Of a stretch of DNA of 64,000 nucleotides, positions 42,777-52,584 are shown piece after piece. The translations under genes were made by a program, and so were the position numbers. Source of the stretch: UBA4582 sp965657335 (GTDB lineage Bacteria; Pseudomonadota; Gammaproteobacteria; Pseudomonadales; Azotimanducaceae); the NCBI GenBank assembly GCA_965657335.1, contig CBFHOH010000015.1, positions 1 to 64,000 of the forward strand. Direction: 5' to 3'. The notes under the pieces are model-generated. The model did not search any database. It worked only from the letters and a program-made list of their open reading frames with translations, and was not told the origin of the DNA. How positions within the stretch are numbered: position 1 is the first letter of the stretch; each line of letters starts with the position of its first letter.

Positions 42777-43553
42777 GTGAGACTGACAAAGCTAAGTCGA
42801 TCAGTGAAAGGGAAAATTGTTATTGTCACGGGTGCTGCCAGTGGTATGGGCAAAGCAACTGCAGAGTTATTTGCGGATGAGGGCGCTCAGGTTGCGGCAA
42901 TCGATCTAACTGAAAGTGCGCTAAATGACGTCGTGGCAGGCATCAACGCGGCAGGTAATAGTGCAAAAGGATGGGTGCTCGACCTAGCGGATGCTGAGGC
43001 GATTAAGACTGTTTTTGATGACATCGCTGCGCATTTTGGCGGTATCGATATCCTGGTGAACAATGCGGGTATATCGCTTGGCACTGCGATCGACGCTGAA
43101 GACTATCCTGCGCTTTGGCATAAAAGTATTGCCGTGCTGCTAACCGCACATACCCTGACGATTCGCGCATCGCTGCCTTACTTGCGTCTGTCTGAACACC
43201 CACGAATAATCAATATCGCCTCAACAGAGGCGCTTGGCGCCACTAAATTCGGCAGCCCTTATACCGCCGCAAAATCAGGCGTGACGGGATTAACGCGGTC
43301 GCTTGCGGTCGAGTTGGGTGACGAAGCTATCACGGTCAACTGTGTCTGCCCAGGACCCATAAATACTGGCATGACCGCGGCAATTCCTGATGAAAATAAA
43401 GCGATATTTGCTCGCCGCCGAACGGCACTTAAACGCTACGCCGACCCGGAAGAGGTTGCCCACGCGACACTGAATTTTGCATTACCTGCCTCCCAGTATA
43501 TGACAGGCGTGACCCTGCCAGTGGATGGTGGTTTAACGATACGTAATGCATAG
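42777..43553 (+). CDS. Short-chain dehydrogenase/reductase (SDR)
   Basis: A 258-residue classical SDR: TGAASGMGKATA near residue 18, NNAGISLG, Ser of INIASTEAL, and catalytic YTAAK; the end MTGVTLPVDGGLT is typical. Start is GTG 42777 with GGAGGAAG about six bases upstream. Alone on the plus strand, it diverges from the pterin-synthase homologue, so the substrate cannot be inferred. Confidence 0.88.
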   Translation: MRLTKLSRSVKGKIVIVTGAASGMGKATAELFADEGAQVAAIDLTESALNDVVAGINAAGNSAKGWVLDLADAEAIKTVFDDIAAHFGGIDILVNNAGISLGTAIDAEDYPALWHKSIAVLLTAHTLTIRASLPYLRLSEHPRIINIASTEALGATKFGSPYTAAKSGVTGLTRSLAVELGDEAITVNCVCPGPINTGMTAAIPDENKAIFARRRTALKRYADPEEVAHATLNFALPASQYMTGVTLPVDGGLTIRNA

Positions 43554-43854
43554 CAGGAGCCAGTTTTTTTGTTGGTAGGCATTTGTTTTTGGTTTGCCGT
43601 GGCTCCGCGGGGCGCGCATAAACTGACTTGCTCATTCACGTGGCTGGTTTTCGCGTATTTACTTCTGTGAATCCCCCAAGGTTGCGTAAAGCTGCCGAGT
43701 AGCCAGAAAACAAAGCGACGAAAGCCGACGGGCTGAGTGCGCCTAACTGAAAACAATGATTGTATTCCCTTCGCAGGTGAGTAAACTTGCGCCGCTGTGC
43801 TGCTCCCCTGTTTACGCTTGTTATTAATGCATATTTCTCTCCCAGGTGCCCCCA
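43554..43854. other. Leader region of the DEAD-box helicase gene
   Basis: About 300 bases with no gene. Long leaders are usual ahead of cold-shock DeaD/CsdA genes and may hold a regulatory RNA structure. A GC-rich CCGTGGCTCCGCGG element lies around 43597. No specific riboswitch was recognised. Confidence 0.4.
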
Positions 43855-45681
43855 ATGTCCGATACAGAAGCTCCCGCGATCTCATTTGATGAATTAGGGC
43901 TTACGAGCGATGTGCTCGCGGCCGTTAATGAAGTGGGTTACGAGAACCCATCGCCCATTCAAGCTAAAACGATCCCCTATCTCATCAAGGGTATGGACCT
44001 ACTGGGTCATGCACCGACAGGAACTGGAAAAACCGCGGCATTCGCGCTACCCCTGTTGTCTAGACTCGATGTGAAATCAAAGAACGTGCAAGTCATGGTA
44101 CTCGCACCTACCAGAGAACTTGCAATTCAGGTTGCTGAAGCATTCCAGCGTTACGCCTCAAAAATCAGGGGGTTTCATGTGCTGCCCGTCTACGGCGGAC
44201 AACCTTATCTGGGCCAAATCAAAGCGTTAAAGCGCGGTGTACAGGTTGTGGTAGGCACGCCGGGTAGGGTGATGGACCATATGCGTAAAGGTACGCTCAA
44301 GCTCGATAACCTGCAGGCTTTGGTGCTCGATGAGGCCGACGAAATGCTAAATATGGGCTTTCTTGAAGATGTTGAGTGGGTGTTGGAGCAAACACCGCAA
44401 GACAGACAAATCGCATTGTTCTCCGCGACAATGCCAAAGGAAATCAAGCGAATTGCTGACAAGCACCTGAATAACCCGCAGGAAATTAGGATCAAGACCA
44501 AAACGGCGACCGCCGATACGATTCGGCAGCGTTACTGGCAAGTCAGCAACATGCATAAACTTGATGCGCTTACACGCATACTTGAAGTCGAAACCTTTGA
44601 TGCGATGCTGATGTTTGTCAGGACCAAAGTACAAACCGTTGAGCTTGCTGAGAAACTTGAAGCGCGCGGATACTCAGCTGCAGCACTTAATGGCGACATG
44701 ATGCAGAAAACCCGAGAACAAATGGTTGATCGCCTAAAGAAGGGGTCCTTGGATATTCTTGTAGCGACAGACGTTGCGGCGAGAGGGCTAGATGTTGATC
44801 GGATTACCCACGTGGTCAACTACGACATTCCTTACGACACTGAAGCATATATACATCGGATAGGTCGGACCGGGCGTGCGGGTAGAAGCGGCGATGCGAT
44901 CTTGTTTGTCTCGCCAAGAGAGCAACGCATGCTGAAGGCGATTGAGCGTGCGACGAAGAAACAAATCGAACCGCTTGAACTGCCAACAACCGAGATGGTC
45001 AACAACAAACGGATCGCGGATTTTAAACAAAGCATTAGCGATACCCTTGCGGGCGGTCGGTTAGAGTTCATGCAAGGTATTCTCGAGCAATTCGAACAAG
45101 AGCACGATGTGCCAGCGCTGGAAATAGCCGCGGCATTGGCAAAGATGTCGTTGGGAGATCGCTCGCTGTTGTTGGTTGAGAAAAAAGCACGCAAAGCGAA
45201 AGAACGTCATGTTGACGAAACAACTAGAAAGCCGCGTCGCGATGAGCGTCGGCAGGAACGTAGTTCGCGTCAATCCGGCGGCAAGGAAACAAATAGAGCA
45301 AACCGTAAAAAAGATCAGGGTCCTCCGGAGGGTATGGAAAGGTTCAGGGTTGCAGTCGGTCATGCGCATGATGTTCAACCGGGCAATATTGTCGGTGCTA
45401 TAGCCAACGAAGCCGGACTTGATGCCGAGCACATAGGTCACATCAATATTCAGGAAGACCACAGTCTGGTCGATCTGCCGATGGGTATGCCAAAAGATAT
45501 CTTCAGAGATCTTAAAAAGACTTGGGTTTGTGGTCGTAAACTTGACATTGTGCGCTTAAAAGAAGGCGCAGATGAAAAGCCGCCGAAGGCAAAACGATCT
45601 GCCAGTGCGAAGGGCAAAAAATCTGGCGCACAAGACAGAAAGCCGCGTAAAGCGAGGAAATCAAATAGTACCGATGATTAG
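43855..45681 (+). CDS. deaD: DEAD-box ATP-dependent RNA helicase (DeaD/CsdA-like)
   Basis: A 608-residue cold-shock-type RNA helicase. Q-motif NPSPIQAKTIP, motif I APTGTGKTAA, DEAD in LVLDEADEML, SAT, ARGLD and HRIGRTGRAGR are all present. After the helicase core, the sequence has a basic linker and a DbpA-type RNA-binding domain (about 495-570, GAIANEAGLDAEHIG), and it ends in a Lys/Arg-rich tail. Starts at ATG 43855 rather than a GTG three codons earlier. It probably remodels rRNA and mRNA structure in the cytoplasm. Confidence 0.93.
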   Translation: MSDTEAPAISFDELGLTSDVLAAVNEVGYENPSPIQAKTIPYLIKGMDLLGHAPTGTGKTAAFALPLLSRLDVKSKNVQVMVLAPTRELAIQVAEAFQRYASKIRGFHVLPVYGGQPYLGQIKALKRGVQVVVGTPGRVMDHMRKGTLKLDNLQALVLDEADEMLNMGFLEDVEWVLEQTPQDRQIALFSATMPKEIKRIADKHLNNPQEIRIKTKTATADTIRQRYWQVSNMHKLDALTRILEVETFDAMLMFVRTKVQTVELAEKLEARGYSAAALNGDMMQKTREQMVDRLKKGSLDILVATDVAARGLDVDRITHVVNYDIPYDTEAYIHRIGRTGRAGRSGDAILFVSPREQRMLKAIERATKKQIEPLELPTTEMVNNKRIADFKQSISDTLAGGRLEFMQGILEQFEQEHDVPALEIAAALAKMSLGDRSLLLVEKKARKAKERHVDETTRKPRRDERRQERSSRQSGGKETNRANRKKDQGPPEGMERFRVAVGHAHDVQPGNIVGAIANEAGLDAEHIGHINIQEDHSLVDLPMGMPKDIFRDLKKTWVCGRKLDIVRLKEGADEKPPKAKRSASAKGKKSGAQDRKPRKARKSNSTDD

Positions 45682-45857
45682 CGCTCGACGCGTTGACGGG
45701 TAAACGTTATCCCGATTCAACCATGTGTAGGTGGGAGTGGAACACGCAGTCGCGAACCCAATGCGTGATAGGCAACTCATCTTTTAGGTCGCGATGCGGG
45801 CAAACATCGGCAACAGCAATCGCGTCTGCTTTTGTTCACATATCTGTTACGTACGCC

Positions 45858-45883
45858 AAGTCCCTGTCTGTTTGGGGACTTTT
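45858..45883 (+). terminator. Terminator-like hairpin downstream of deaD
   Basis: AAGTCCC (45858-45864), ten-base loop, GGGACTT (45875-45881), followed by TTAA. It lies about 180 bases after the deaD stop. The tail is short, so strength is uncertain. Confidence 0.45.
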
Positions 45884-45919
45884 AACCTCAGTAATTAAAA
45901 CTTCGGTAAGTGGGTATTT

Positions 45920-47407
45920 TCAGCCGTTTGTCTGTTTCGTGCTTCGTGTTCGCTTCTTGTAGAATTTCTTAATGTTGTGATTCGTATGATTGTCGAGAAT
46001 GTGATCAAGTGTGCGACCAATTTTAGTCGATATACGAATACGCTCTATTTGTGGCCAAGTAGAACGCTCTCCTTCAGAAACAAGTTCTTCGATTTCTTTG
46101 GCCGACAATTGCGCGAGGAGTTTTTGTGGGTCGACGAAATTGAAACTTGGTGCGATGTTTATGTCGCCAGTATAGTCCTGCGCCATGACCGAGTAGAACA
46201 TGCTCATTGCCTGTCCCGCACTTGGGATCTGACGAAGATATTTCCTACTGAATTGTTCGCTCGTCTTGAGCATTTCTCGCGTGGCGTGACGCATGACCGA
46301 TTTTGTGCCACTCGGTAAAGGAACAAATTTGTCTGTGCTTAATAGTGCCAATGAAAGTGGGTTTGCTTGGCTCACGATGTAGTGGTTGACGGCGTAAAGC
46401 CTCGATAACCGTTTCGCCGGCAAGTCATCTGTCACGGCACCGTCAACCCAGCGCCTGTTAGGCAGGTAAGGTTGTGGTTCGCCGTAGACATTTTTAGCCA
46501 TCAACATCACTGGAGGAAAAACGCCGGGGACGGCGCACGATGCCATCACTGCGCTTCTGATATAGACGTTGGGAGACGTCACCGCGTTCATCAGTCGAGA
46601 GGTCTGGTGCTCTTCGTGTGGTGCAATCGTGACACTGATCGAGCGACCTGTTTTTTCGTAAGCTTCCTGAAACGTCATGTCCGGTATAAACCTTTCCAGC
46701 ATCAATTTAAGCTGATCGGGGTCGACCTGTGGACGAATCAATCCCCAAGGTTGTTGTCTGGGCTGTTCATCAAATGGTGACCGAAACAGGTCTGTTTCAA
46801 AAAGCGCTAGCAATTCTTCGGTGGTGTGTGTGCCAAGTAATGAAGCAAAAACCGATCCTGCACTGGAGCCTGAAATTACGTCCGGTAATAGATCCTGTTC
46901 GATGAGCGTTTTTCCTACACCGTGATGAAAATGACCTAGAGAGCCGGCACCGCTCATCATCAGCGCCGAGCGACCAAAGCACAGACGTGCGCGATGAAAG
47001 AAATCTATTTTGTCTTCTTGGTTAAGTTCCTCCGTTTCAGGCAGACCCTCTATGTGGTGTAGTGCGTCAACGACTTCATCGACATAATCGGTAATAAGCT
47101 TTTTCGTACCAATTTTTGCCTTCTCGTACATGGCTGCATTGCCGATACCACCCTGATTGCCGTGAATGCCCTCGTTTAAGGCGAATAGCAGTCCCACATC
47201 GTCACGATTTGCTCGTAGCTTTCTGAGTTCATCAACCCGGTACTGAATGTTGGCGTAGTCATACTCGTTGGAGGTGGGTTCGAGCTTCCATTTATCCATC
47301 CCCGTTGCTTCATCGTGAGCGAGAGCGGAAGCTTTCCACGCGTCATAGCTCGCCGCGCGACGTAGATCCCTGTCTAGCCGAGAGGGGCTGGTTCCGAGTG
47401 ACAACAT
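45920..47407 (-). CDS. Patatin-like phospholipase with DUF3336
   Basis: A 495-residue acyl hydrolase. The N-terminal 100 residues resemble DUF3336 (SPSRLDRDLRRAASYDAWK). The patatin domain has the oxyanion loop MSGAGSLGHFHHG, nucleophile SGSSAGSVFASLLG, and the partner Asp in RRWVDGAVTDDLPA. Start at ATG 47407 with GGAG six bases upstream; 22 upstream in-frame codons are probably not translated. It is likely membrane-associated and acts on lipids. It is convergent with deaD. Confidence 0.9.
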   Translation of the reverse strand: MLSLGTSPSRLDRDLRRAASYDAWKASALAHDEATGMDKWKLEPTSNEYDYANIQYRVDELRKLRANRDDVGLLFALNEGIHGNQGGIGNAAMYEKAKIGTKKLITDYVDEVVDALHHIEGLPETEELNQEDKIDFFHRARLCFGRSALMMSGAGSLGHFHHGVGKTLIEQDLLPDVISGSSAGSVFASLLGTHTTEELLALFETDLFRSPFDEQPRQQPWGLIRPQVDPDQLKLMLERFIPDMTFQEAYEKTGRSISVTIAPHEEHQTSRLMNAVTSPNVYIRSAVMASCAVPGVFPPVMLMAKNVYGEPQPYLPNRRWVDGAVTDDLPAKRLSRLYAVNHYIVSQANPLSLALLSTDKFVPLPSGTKSVMRHATREMLKTSEQFSRKYLRQIPSAGQAMSMFYSVMAQDYTGDINIAPSFNFVDPQKLLAQLSAKEIEELVSEGERSTWPQIERIRISTKIGRTLDHILDNHTNHNIKKFYKKRTRSTKQTNG

Positions 47408-47678
47408 GTAAACTCCAATCGCAAAACGTACTATGTTGCAGTGCAGTATAGAGCCAATTAACTTTGTGGTCACTAATGAATTAACCGTTTTTCTCTCTAG
47501 CGACGAAGTTTTGGCTCTCCATTGGAGAAACAGCAGCTGATTCGATGCATCGGGCAGGTTTGGGACACCGTTTTACCTGTTGTGGCGCGCTTTCAAGGGT
47601 ACCGGACTTTTTTGCGGGACCGCTGGACTGAATATCCGGTGGGTGTGGTTCGACGTCCTCGAATATTATGTAGCGGTG
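47408..47678. other. Intergenic region
   Basis: About 270 bases ahead of the patatin gene and after the small unknown gene (both minus strand). No gene, RNA or clear promoter was recognised. Confidence 0.35.
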
Positions 47679-47924
47679 TTATTGTCGGGTGATCACCATG
47701 TCTGATTCGACCATATTATCCATATCGTATTCGATATAACTTTCCAGATCTCTCCTTGACCTCGTTTCATTTAACACTCTGAGAACTTGGCTAAGTATAG
47801 CCAGTGCCATGGAGTCAGAACTCATCGAACTTGACGCGTCCGCCTCCGTTATCGCCTGATCGATGAGTTCTTTCGCTCGGGTATTTTCTCCACTCACTTC
47901 GTCCACCTCATTATTTAAATGTGG
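47679..47924 (-). CDS. Small acidic unknown protein
   Basis: An 81-residue hydrophilic, acidic, probably helical protein (MPHLNNEVDEVSGENTRAKE at the start) with no recognised domain and no signal. Start taken at ATG 47924; an upstream TTG at 47942 is less likely. It diverges from the NUDIX gene. Confidence 0.55.
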   Translation of the reverse strand, partial: PHLNNEVDEVSGENTRAKELIDQAITEADASSSMSSDSMALAILSQVLRVLNETRSRRDLESYIEYDMDNMVESDMVITRQ

Positions 47925-48016
47925 CATGATGCCCGTGAACAAAACGTAACACCTTGCGCCAGATCAAAAGTGCTGGAACAAGCTGCGGACGCACCTCAAC
48001 AGATCAGGGAAAAATT

Positions 48017-48427
48017 GTGGAAGTAACAAGAATTGGGGCTTACGGCATCCTCATGGATGAAAACCGGGTGCTGCTCTGCCGGCTCTCGAGCCAAGTGTCA
48101 GGGTTTGTCGGCAACTGGACTCTGCCGGGTGGCGGCATCGAGTTTGGTGAGCAGCCTGCAGACGCCATGGTCAGGGAAGTTGAAGAGGAGACCGGATTAC
48201 ATGTCATACCAAGAGACATTGTTGACGCGCATTCACTGCAGCGAGAGATTGGTGGGCGCAACATGCATTCGATACGCATTGTATATCGGGCGCAGGTGAC
48301 CGGGGGACAATTGAGGTTTGAACAGGATGGCACAACAGATCGTTGTGAATGGTTTACTGAAGAGGAAGCACGCGCGTTGCCGCTGGTAGAACTTGGCAAA
48401 GAAGGCATCGAGTTGGCTTTTAGGTAA
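48017..48427 (+). CDS. NUDIX hydrolase
   Basis: A 136-residue hydrolase of nucleoside diphosphates linked to another group. The Nudix box GGIEFGEQPADAMVREVEEE runs on to TGL and matches GX5EX7REUXEEXGU. Start is GTG 48017 with AGGGA six bases upstream. Substrate cannot be told from sequence. It is followed 32 bases later by a hot-dog dehydratase gene. Confidence 0.88.
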   Translation: MEVTRIGAYGILMDENRVLLCRLSSQVSGFVGNWTLPGGGIEFGEQPADAMVREVEEETGLHVIPRDIVDAHSLQREIGGRNMHSIRIVYRAQVTGGQLRFEQDGTTDRCEWFTEEEARALPLVELGKEGIELAFR

Positions 48428-48459
48428 CGTAGACCATCGGCAACCCAGGAGCAGGTGAA

Positions 48460-49239
48460 ATGACCGAAGGCGTGTGGCGAGAAGCGACAACCGGATTCCA
48501 GTTTTCGCCGGAAAAGATCGTTGTAACGGAAGAGTTGCAGAAAGAGAAATTACGTCACTGTGGTCTCGATAGTGATGTATTGCATGGTCATGTAGATGCT
48601 TCTTTTTTTATCAGCATCGGTATTCACGTTGGGGTAAAACACGGCATTAGTGCTGAGGGCAATGTAAACATGCTAACGGGCCTGACTCAGTACCGCCCGG
48701 TGCGCCTTGGTGAGGTGCTCATTGCACATGGCATGATAACGGACGTGCAAGACGTGCCGAGGGGACAAGCGATAGAAACAGATGTTTGGTTTGAGGACGT
48801 AAATGGTAAGCGCGTTGTGAGCGCCCCAAGAAAGTCTCTAAGACCTGATCCTGAGAAAGCCGACCAGCGGGGCGCAGGTGAGCGGCCTGACCCGGTGATC
48901 AAAGATGTGAAACAGCTCGAAACCGTGGGCACCTATTCGCTGACCCCTGAGGCAGTAAAGGCGTATTCATCAGACGGCAATAGCATTCACTATGACATGG
49001 TCTCTGCCAACAAAGCCGGTTTTAGAGCACCCATCATAGGCGGGGGGATGGGTGTACATTATCTGGTCCATACGTTGTGGCAGCAGCGCTTGGCTGAAGC
49101 CTTTGATATGTCTATTTATTTTCGTCGACCTATATTCTGGGACGACACTTTTACCGTTGCAGTTTCTCCATGGAAAAGTGTCGGGCTAATACGGGAAGGT
49201 AAGGTGCTAACCGAAGCGCGTCTGACGCTTTCGAAATAG
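48460..49239 (+). CDS. MaoC/FAS1-like hot-dog acyl-CoA dehydratase
   Basis: A 259-residue hot-dog fold protein. GNVNMLTGLTQYRPVRLGE lies in the N-terminal half, and the C-terminal half carries SSDGNSIHYDMVSANKAGF and PIIGGGMGVHYLVHTLW, like the hydratase motif of MaoC enzymes. It probably hydrates an enoyl-CoA or acts in a related thioester reaction. It precedes the CaiB-type CoA transferase by about 60 bases in the same direction, suggesting a shared CoA pathway. Confidence 0.78.
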   Translation: MTEGVWREATTGFQFSPEKIVVTEELQKEKLRHCGLDSDVLHGHVDASFFISIGIHVGVKHGISAEGNVNMLTGLTQYRPVRLGEVLIAHGMITDVQDVPRGQAIETDVWFEDVNGKRVVSAPRKSLRPDPEKADQRGAGERPDPVIKDVKQLETVGTYSLTPEAVKAYSSDGNSIHYDMVSANKAGFRAPIIGGGMGVHYLVHTLWQQRLAEAFDMSIYFRRPIFWDDTFTVAVSPWKSVGLIREGKVLTEARLTLSK

Positions 49240-49300
49240 CCGTTTGCGAAAACCATCTCTGGTAAACTGAAAAATCGAAGCAACGAAGGAATCAGATACT

Positions 49301-50500
49301 ATGCCTCAAGCGTTTGAAGGGATTCGCATTATCGACTTTTCTCAGGTTCTTGCTGCACCATTCGCAGTCATGCAGTTGGCATTGCTAGGTGCAGAGGTGA
49401 TTAAGGTAGAGCAACCGGAGGGCGGCGATCAAACTCGAGGGCTGATGAATCTTGGCGAAGATCTTGGATTGTCACCCTCATTTTTGGGTATGAACTTGAA
49501 TAAGCAAAGCCTGACGCTCAACCTTAAAGCACCGGAAGCGGTAGAGATTGTTAAGCAGTTGGTCGCTAATGCCGATGTCGTTGTGGAGAATTTCAAAGCA
49601 GGCACCATGGAGCGCATGGGACTTGGTTTCGATGTGCTAAAGGCAATCAAGCCTGACCTGATTTACTGTTCAGTCACAGGCTACGGGCAAAACGGACCTA
49701 AGGCCGGTGAGGCTGCCTATGACGGTGCCGTGCAAGCGGCTTCGGGCATGATGTCGCAAAATGGGCATGCTGAAACAGGTCCAACAAGAGCAGGTTATAT
49801 GCCGGTAGATATGTCGACAGCCTTAAATACCGCTTTCTCTATATCAGCGAGTTTGCATAGAAAGGCGAAAACCGGTTTGGGCCAGCGCATCGATGTTGCA
49901 ATGATGGACACTGCGATCGTGATGCAGGCCTCGCAGTATAGCAACTACCTTAACCAGGGTAGCCTTGTTGGTTTAAGAGGAAATTCATCCCCCACTCGAC
50001 AACCGACAGCGAATGTATTCGCAACCAGCGACAGTTATATTCAAATTACCGCACTGAGACAGCCGCAGGTAGAAAAATTATTCGAAGCTATCGGAGAAGA
50101 AGAGAAATTGGCCCTGAAGACATTTGCAACGCCTGAATCTCGTATCGAAAACGGCGAGGTCGTGGGGGCGCTCGTTGCTGCTGCTATACAAAAACAAACA
50201 ACGAGTCATTGGCTGGATAAGCTTGCAGCTTTGGGCATTCCAACTGCAGAAATTAGAGGTTTGCCGGAAGTGATGCAAGATTCTCAGTTCGAGCACAGAG
50301 AGGTGTTCGAGACGCTGTCACACCCGGCCGACCCGGAAAAGACCTTCACCGTTGTCAAAGCTGGTTACATGCTGGATCAAGATGGACCCTCAGTGAGGAA
50401 ATCTCCGCCATTGTTGGGGCAGGATACGCAAGAAATACTTGAGTCGTTAGGCTACGACGCTGAACGGTTCGCAGAACTAAAGCAAAATGGAATCTGCTAG
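49301..50500 (+). CDS. Family III CoA transferase (CaiB/BaiF)
   Basis: A 399-residue CoA-transferase. The N-terminal IRIIDFSQVLAAPFAVMQLALLGAEVIKVE and SLTLNLKAPEAVEIVKQLV are diagnostic, as are VENFKAGTMERMGLGFD and YCSVTGYGQNGP. Catalytic Asp is likely in GYMPVDMSTALN. Moves CoA between acyl donors, for instance in carnitine, oxalate or bile-acid type pathways; the substrate is not indicated. Probably cotranscribed with the dehydratase. Confidence 0.92.
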   Translation: MPQAFEGIRIIDFSQVLAAPFAVMQLALLGAEVIKVEQPEGGDQTRGLMNLGEDLGLSPSFLGMNLNKQSLTLNLKAPEAVEIVKQLVANADVVVENFKAGTMERMGLGFDVLKAIKPDLIYCSVTGYGQNGPKAGEAAYDGAVQAASGMMSQNGHAETGPTRAGYMPVDMSTALNTAFSISASLHRKAKTGLGQRIDVAMMDTAIVMQASQYSNYLNQGSLVGLRGNSSPTRQPTANVFATSDSYIQITALRQPQVEKLFEAIGEEEKLALKTFATPESRIENGEVVGALVAAAIQKQTTSHWLDKLAALGIPTAEIRGLPEVMQDSQFEHREVFETLSHPADPEKTFTVVKAGYMLDQDGPSVRKSPPLLGQDTQEILESLGYDAERFAELKQNGIC

Positions 50501-50521
50501 TCCTACCAGCTAAGTTGCACG

Positions 50522-51013
50522 CTAATGGTGATGCTCAGCACCATCAATTCCGTGGGTGTGGCCATGGGAGATTTCTCCGGGGGTCGCTTCTCGCACTTTT
50601 AAGATATCGATTTCGAAAGTGACGGTTTTTCCCGCCAGAGGGTGGTTGGTGTCGACGTCTACGTTAAATCGTCCAACTTTTGTGATGACCACATCCTGCG
50701 CGCCCTGCTTGGTATTTACTTTCACCGCCATGCCTGGCTTGTATTTCTTGTGTTTGGTAAGCAGGTGCTTGATCGGCACGCGTTGGCTGGCATTTTCTTT
50801 AACCAAACCATAGGCGCGCTCAGGTGGAAGAGTGACACTGAGCGTGTCGCCCATCTGTTTACCTGCTAACGCTTCTTCAACGCCAGCCATCATGTTTCGA
50901 TGGCCGTGGAGGTATACCATTGGGTCCTCGGACGTACTTCTTTCGAGTTCGTTATTGTTGTCATCGTTAAGCACATAACTAAATGCCACAACTTTGTTTT
51001 TATCAATGATCAT
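50522..51013 (-). CDS. slyD: FKBP-type peptidyl-prolyl isomerase SlyD
   Basis: A 163-residue folding chaperone and prolyl isomerase. The FKBP domain is split by the insert-in-flap chaperone domain typical of SlyD (VYLHGHRNMMAGVEEALAG, then TLPPERAYG and the insert KHKKYKPGMAVKVN). It ends in a His-rich metal-binding tail (SHGHTHGIDGAEHHH). Start at ATG 51013; a six-codon upstream extension from GTG/ATG 51031 is possible. It also may supply nickel to metalloenzymes. Confidence 0.9.
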   Translation of the reverse strand: MIIDKNKVVAFSYVLNDDNNNELERSTSEDPMVYLHGHRNMMAGVEEALAGKQMGDTLSVTLPPERAYGLVKENASQRVPIKHLLTKHKKYKPGMAVKVNTKQGAQDVVITKVGRFNVDVDTNHPLAGKTVTFEIDILKVREATPGEISHGHTHGIDGAEHHH

Positions 51014-51061
51014 TTTTGAGTTTCTTCCCATGTTTTTTCAAGATGTGTCGTAGCTGCACTT

Positions 51062-51871
51062 TTACCCGAGCTTAATGCCTTTATCAGTAATCAGAAATTG
51101 TCGTTCTGGATTGTCTTGCGGCACCTGTTGATCACCGTTGGTATACATAAGAGAACCGTCGTGGCTGTACTGTAATATATAGGACTTCCGTTCCCCGGCG
51201 GTCTGATTTGATCCGGTTCGGTGAGGTGTTAAAGACGAAAATACAACAACATCGCCTGCTTCGGCTTCCACCGGCACGGCATCCACCATACCAGTCAAAC
51301 ACTGCCAACCTAAATCAGTCTGCCAATGCTCAAGTGTGCCGGTTTTATGTATGCCCGGCATAACCCAAGGGCAGCCATTTTCTATGGTCGCGTCAACCAG
51401 CGGCACCCAACAAGTAAGATAGTCTTGGGGGCTAACAAAGTTGTAGCCGTTGTCCTGATGCCAGGGAAATTCCTCCGGACAATAGGCCTTCTTGTAAACA
51501 GCCTGGTCCCAGTATAGACGCGAAGTTGGACCGAGTAGATCGAGACATAAACCAGCAAACACAGGGTGCATTGAAAATTTTCTTACCACATCGCTCTTCA
51601 GGACAGGATGAAGGGCGAATGTAATTTCATCCGCTCGGGCAATGTATTTTCGCTTGTCTTCAATGGTACGAAGAAACGCATTGGTTTTTGCCTCGAGCGG
51701 ATCAATAGCCTCTGTGACCGCGGTCAGCAGTTCAGCCGGTAGTACATTTTTTAATAAGAAAAAGCCGTCTTCGTTCCACTGTTGTGCGTGCTGCTCGGAA
51801 ATCAAATCAAAAGGAGCGTTGGCATTTTGCCAGGTAAAGCCCTTGTTCTGAGGATGTTTTTTCAGCGCCAT
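51062..51871 (-). CDS. Phytanoyl-CoA dioxygenase (PhyH) family protein
   Basis: A 269-residue Fe(II)/2-oxoglutarate oxygenase. EDGFFLLKNVLPAELL is typical of the start. FPWHQDNGYNF gives the HxD iron motif and TPHRTGSNQT gives the distal His and 2-oxoglutarate-binding Arg. PhyH members hydroxylate many natural products and fatty acyl-CoAs; no substrate can be assigned. It follows slyD's start at 48 bases on the same strand. Confidence 0.88.
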   Translation of the reverse strand: MALKKHPQNKGFTWQNANAPFDLISEQHAQQWNEDGFFLLKNVLPAELLTAVTEAIDPLEAKTNAFLRTIEDKRKYIARADEITFALHPVLKSDVVRKFSMHPVFAGLCLDLLGPTSRLYWDQAVYKKAYCPEEFPWHQDNGYNFVSPQDYLTCWVPLVDATIENGCPWVMPGIHKTGTLEHWQTDLGWQCLTGMVDAVPVEAEAGDVVVFSSLTPHRTGSNQTAGERKSYILQYSHDGSLMYTNGDQQVPQDNPERQFLITDKGIKLG

Positions 51872-52101
51872 CGGTTCGAATATCCCATGTCGAAATTGAA
51901 GTGTGAGCCGGTTTCTAAAAGCTTGAGTGAGATCCTAACAGATTTGCAGATTTCTTACGCACCGAAATGCAGCGCGTGCGCCTTGCAGTGTTGCGGAATA
52001 TCGGGTCTTATGGGAAAGAGAGCACAGCCGTTACATGCACTTATTTACAGCAATCAATACGGTTATTTATAAACACAGACGAACTGAAAGGTGGGAATAA
52101 A

Positions 52102-52545
52102 GTGATTCATAAGTTGATGAAAAATTGGCATCTGCATTTGCAAGGAGAGTTTCCCGGAGGTTTGGACGAGCTGCTCGCGGACGACGTCGAGTTTCACTCA
52201 CCAATTGTATTCACTCCTCAGAAGGGCAAAGCAATTACCAAGATGTATTTAGGTGCGGCGGGTAATACCTTCAGCGATAACGCTGATCCTTCCGAGAAAA
52301 AGCTACAGGATCTCGAGTCAAGCTCCTCTAAATTTAAATATGTCAAAGAGGTGCTTGCAGGAAATCACGCAGTGTTGGAATTTGAGGCCGAAGTCGATGG
52401 CAAATATGTCAACGGAGTAGACATTATTACCTGCAACGACGAAGGCAAAATTACTGAATTCAAAGTGATGGTGCGACCGCTTCAGGGTGTAAACGTCATG
52501 CACGAGCAGATGAAAGCCATGTTGGAGAAGATGCAGAAAAGATAA
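52102..52545 (+). CDS. SnoaL-like (NTF2-fold) protein
   Basis: A 147-residue protein with the SnoaL/NTF2 pattern: LDELLADDVEFHSPI at the start, then KYVKEVLAGNHAVLEFEAEV and NGVDIITCNDEGKITEFKVMVRP. The fold suits small-molecule cyclases, isomerases or binding proteins. Start is GTG 52102, with GGTGG upstream; the preceding in-frame 45 codons are poorly protein-like. Function unknown. Confidence 0.75.
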   Translation: MIHKLMKNWHLHLQGEFPGGLDELLADDVEFHSPIVFTPQKGKAITKMYLGAAGNTFSDNADPSEKKLQDLESSSSKFKYVKEVLAGNHAVLEFEAEVDGKYVNGVDIITCNDEGKITEFKVMVRPLQGVNVMHEQMKAMLEKMQKR

Positions 52546-52584
52546 TTCGCCTCTGCAATGTGCTCGTTTATATTATTTGCTGTG

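Noticed and set aside
45693..45962. 89-codon frame after deaD
   Set aside because: Trp/Cys/Ser-rich random-looking product with no ribosome site; it overlaps a terminator-like hairpin and the end of the patatin gene.
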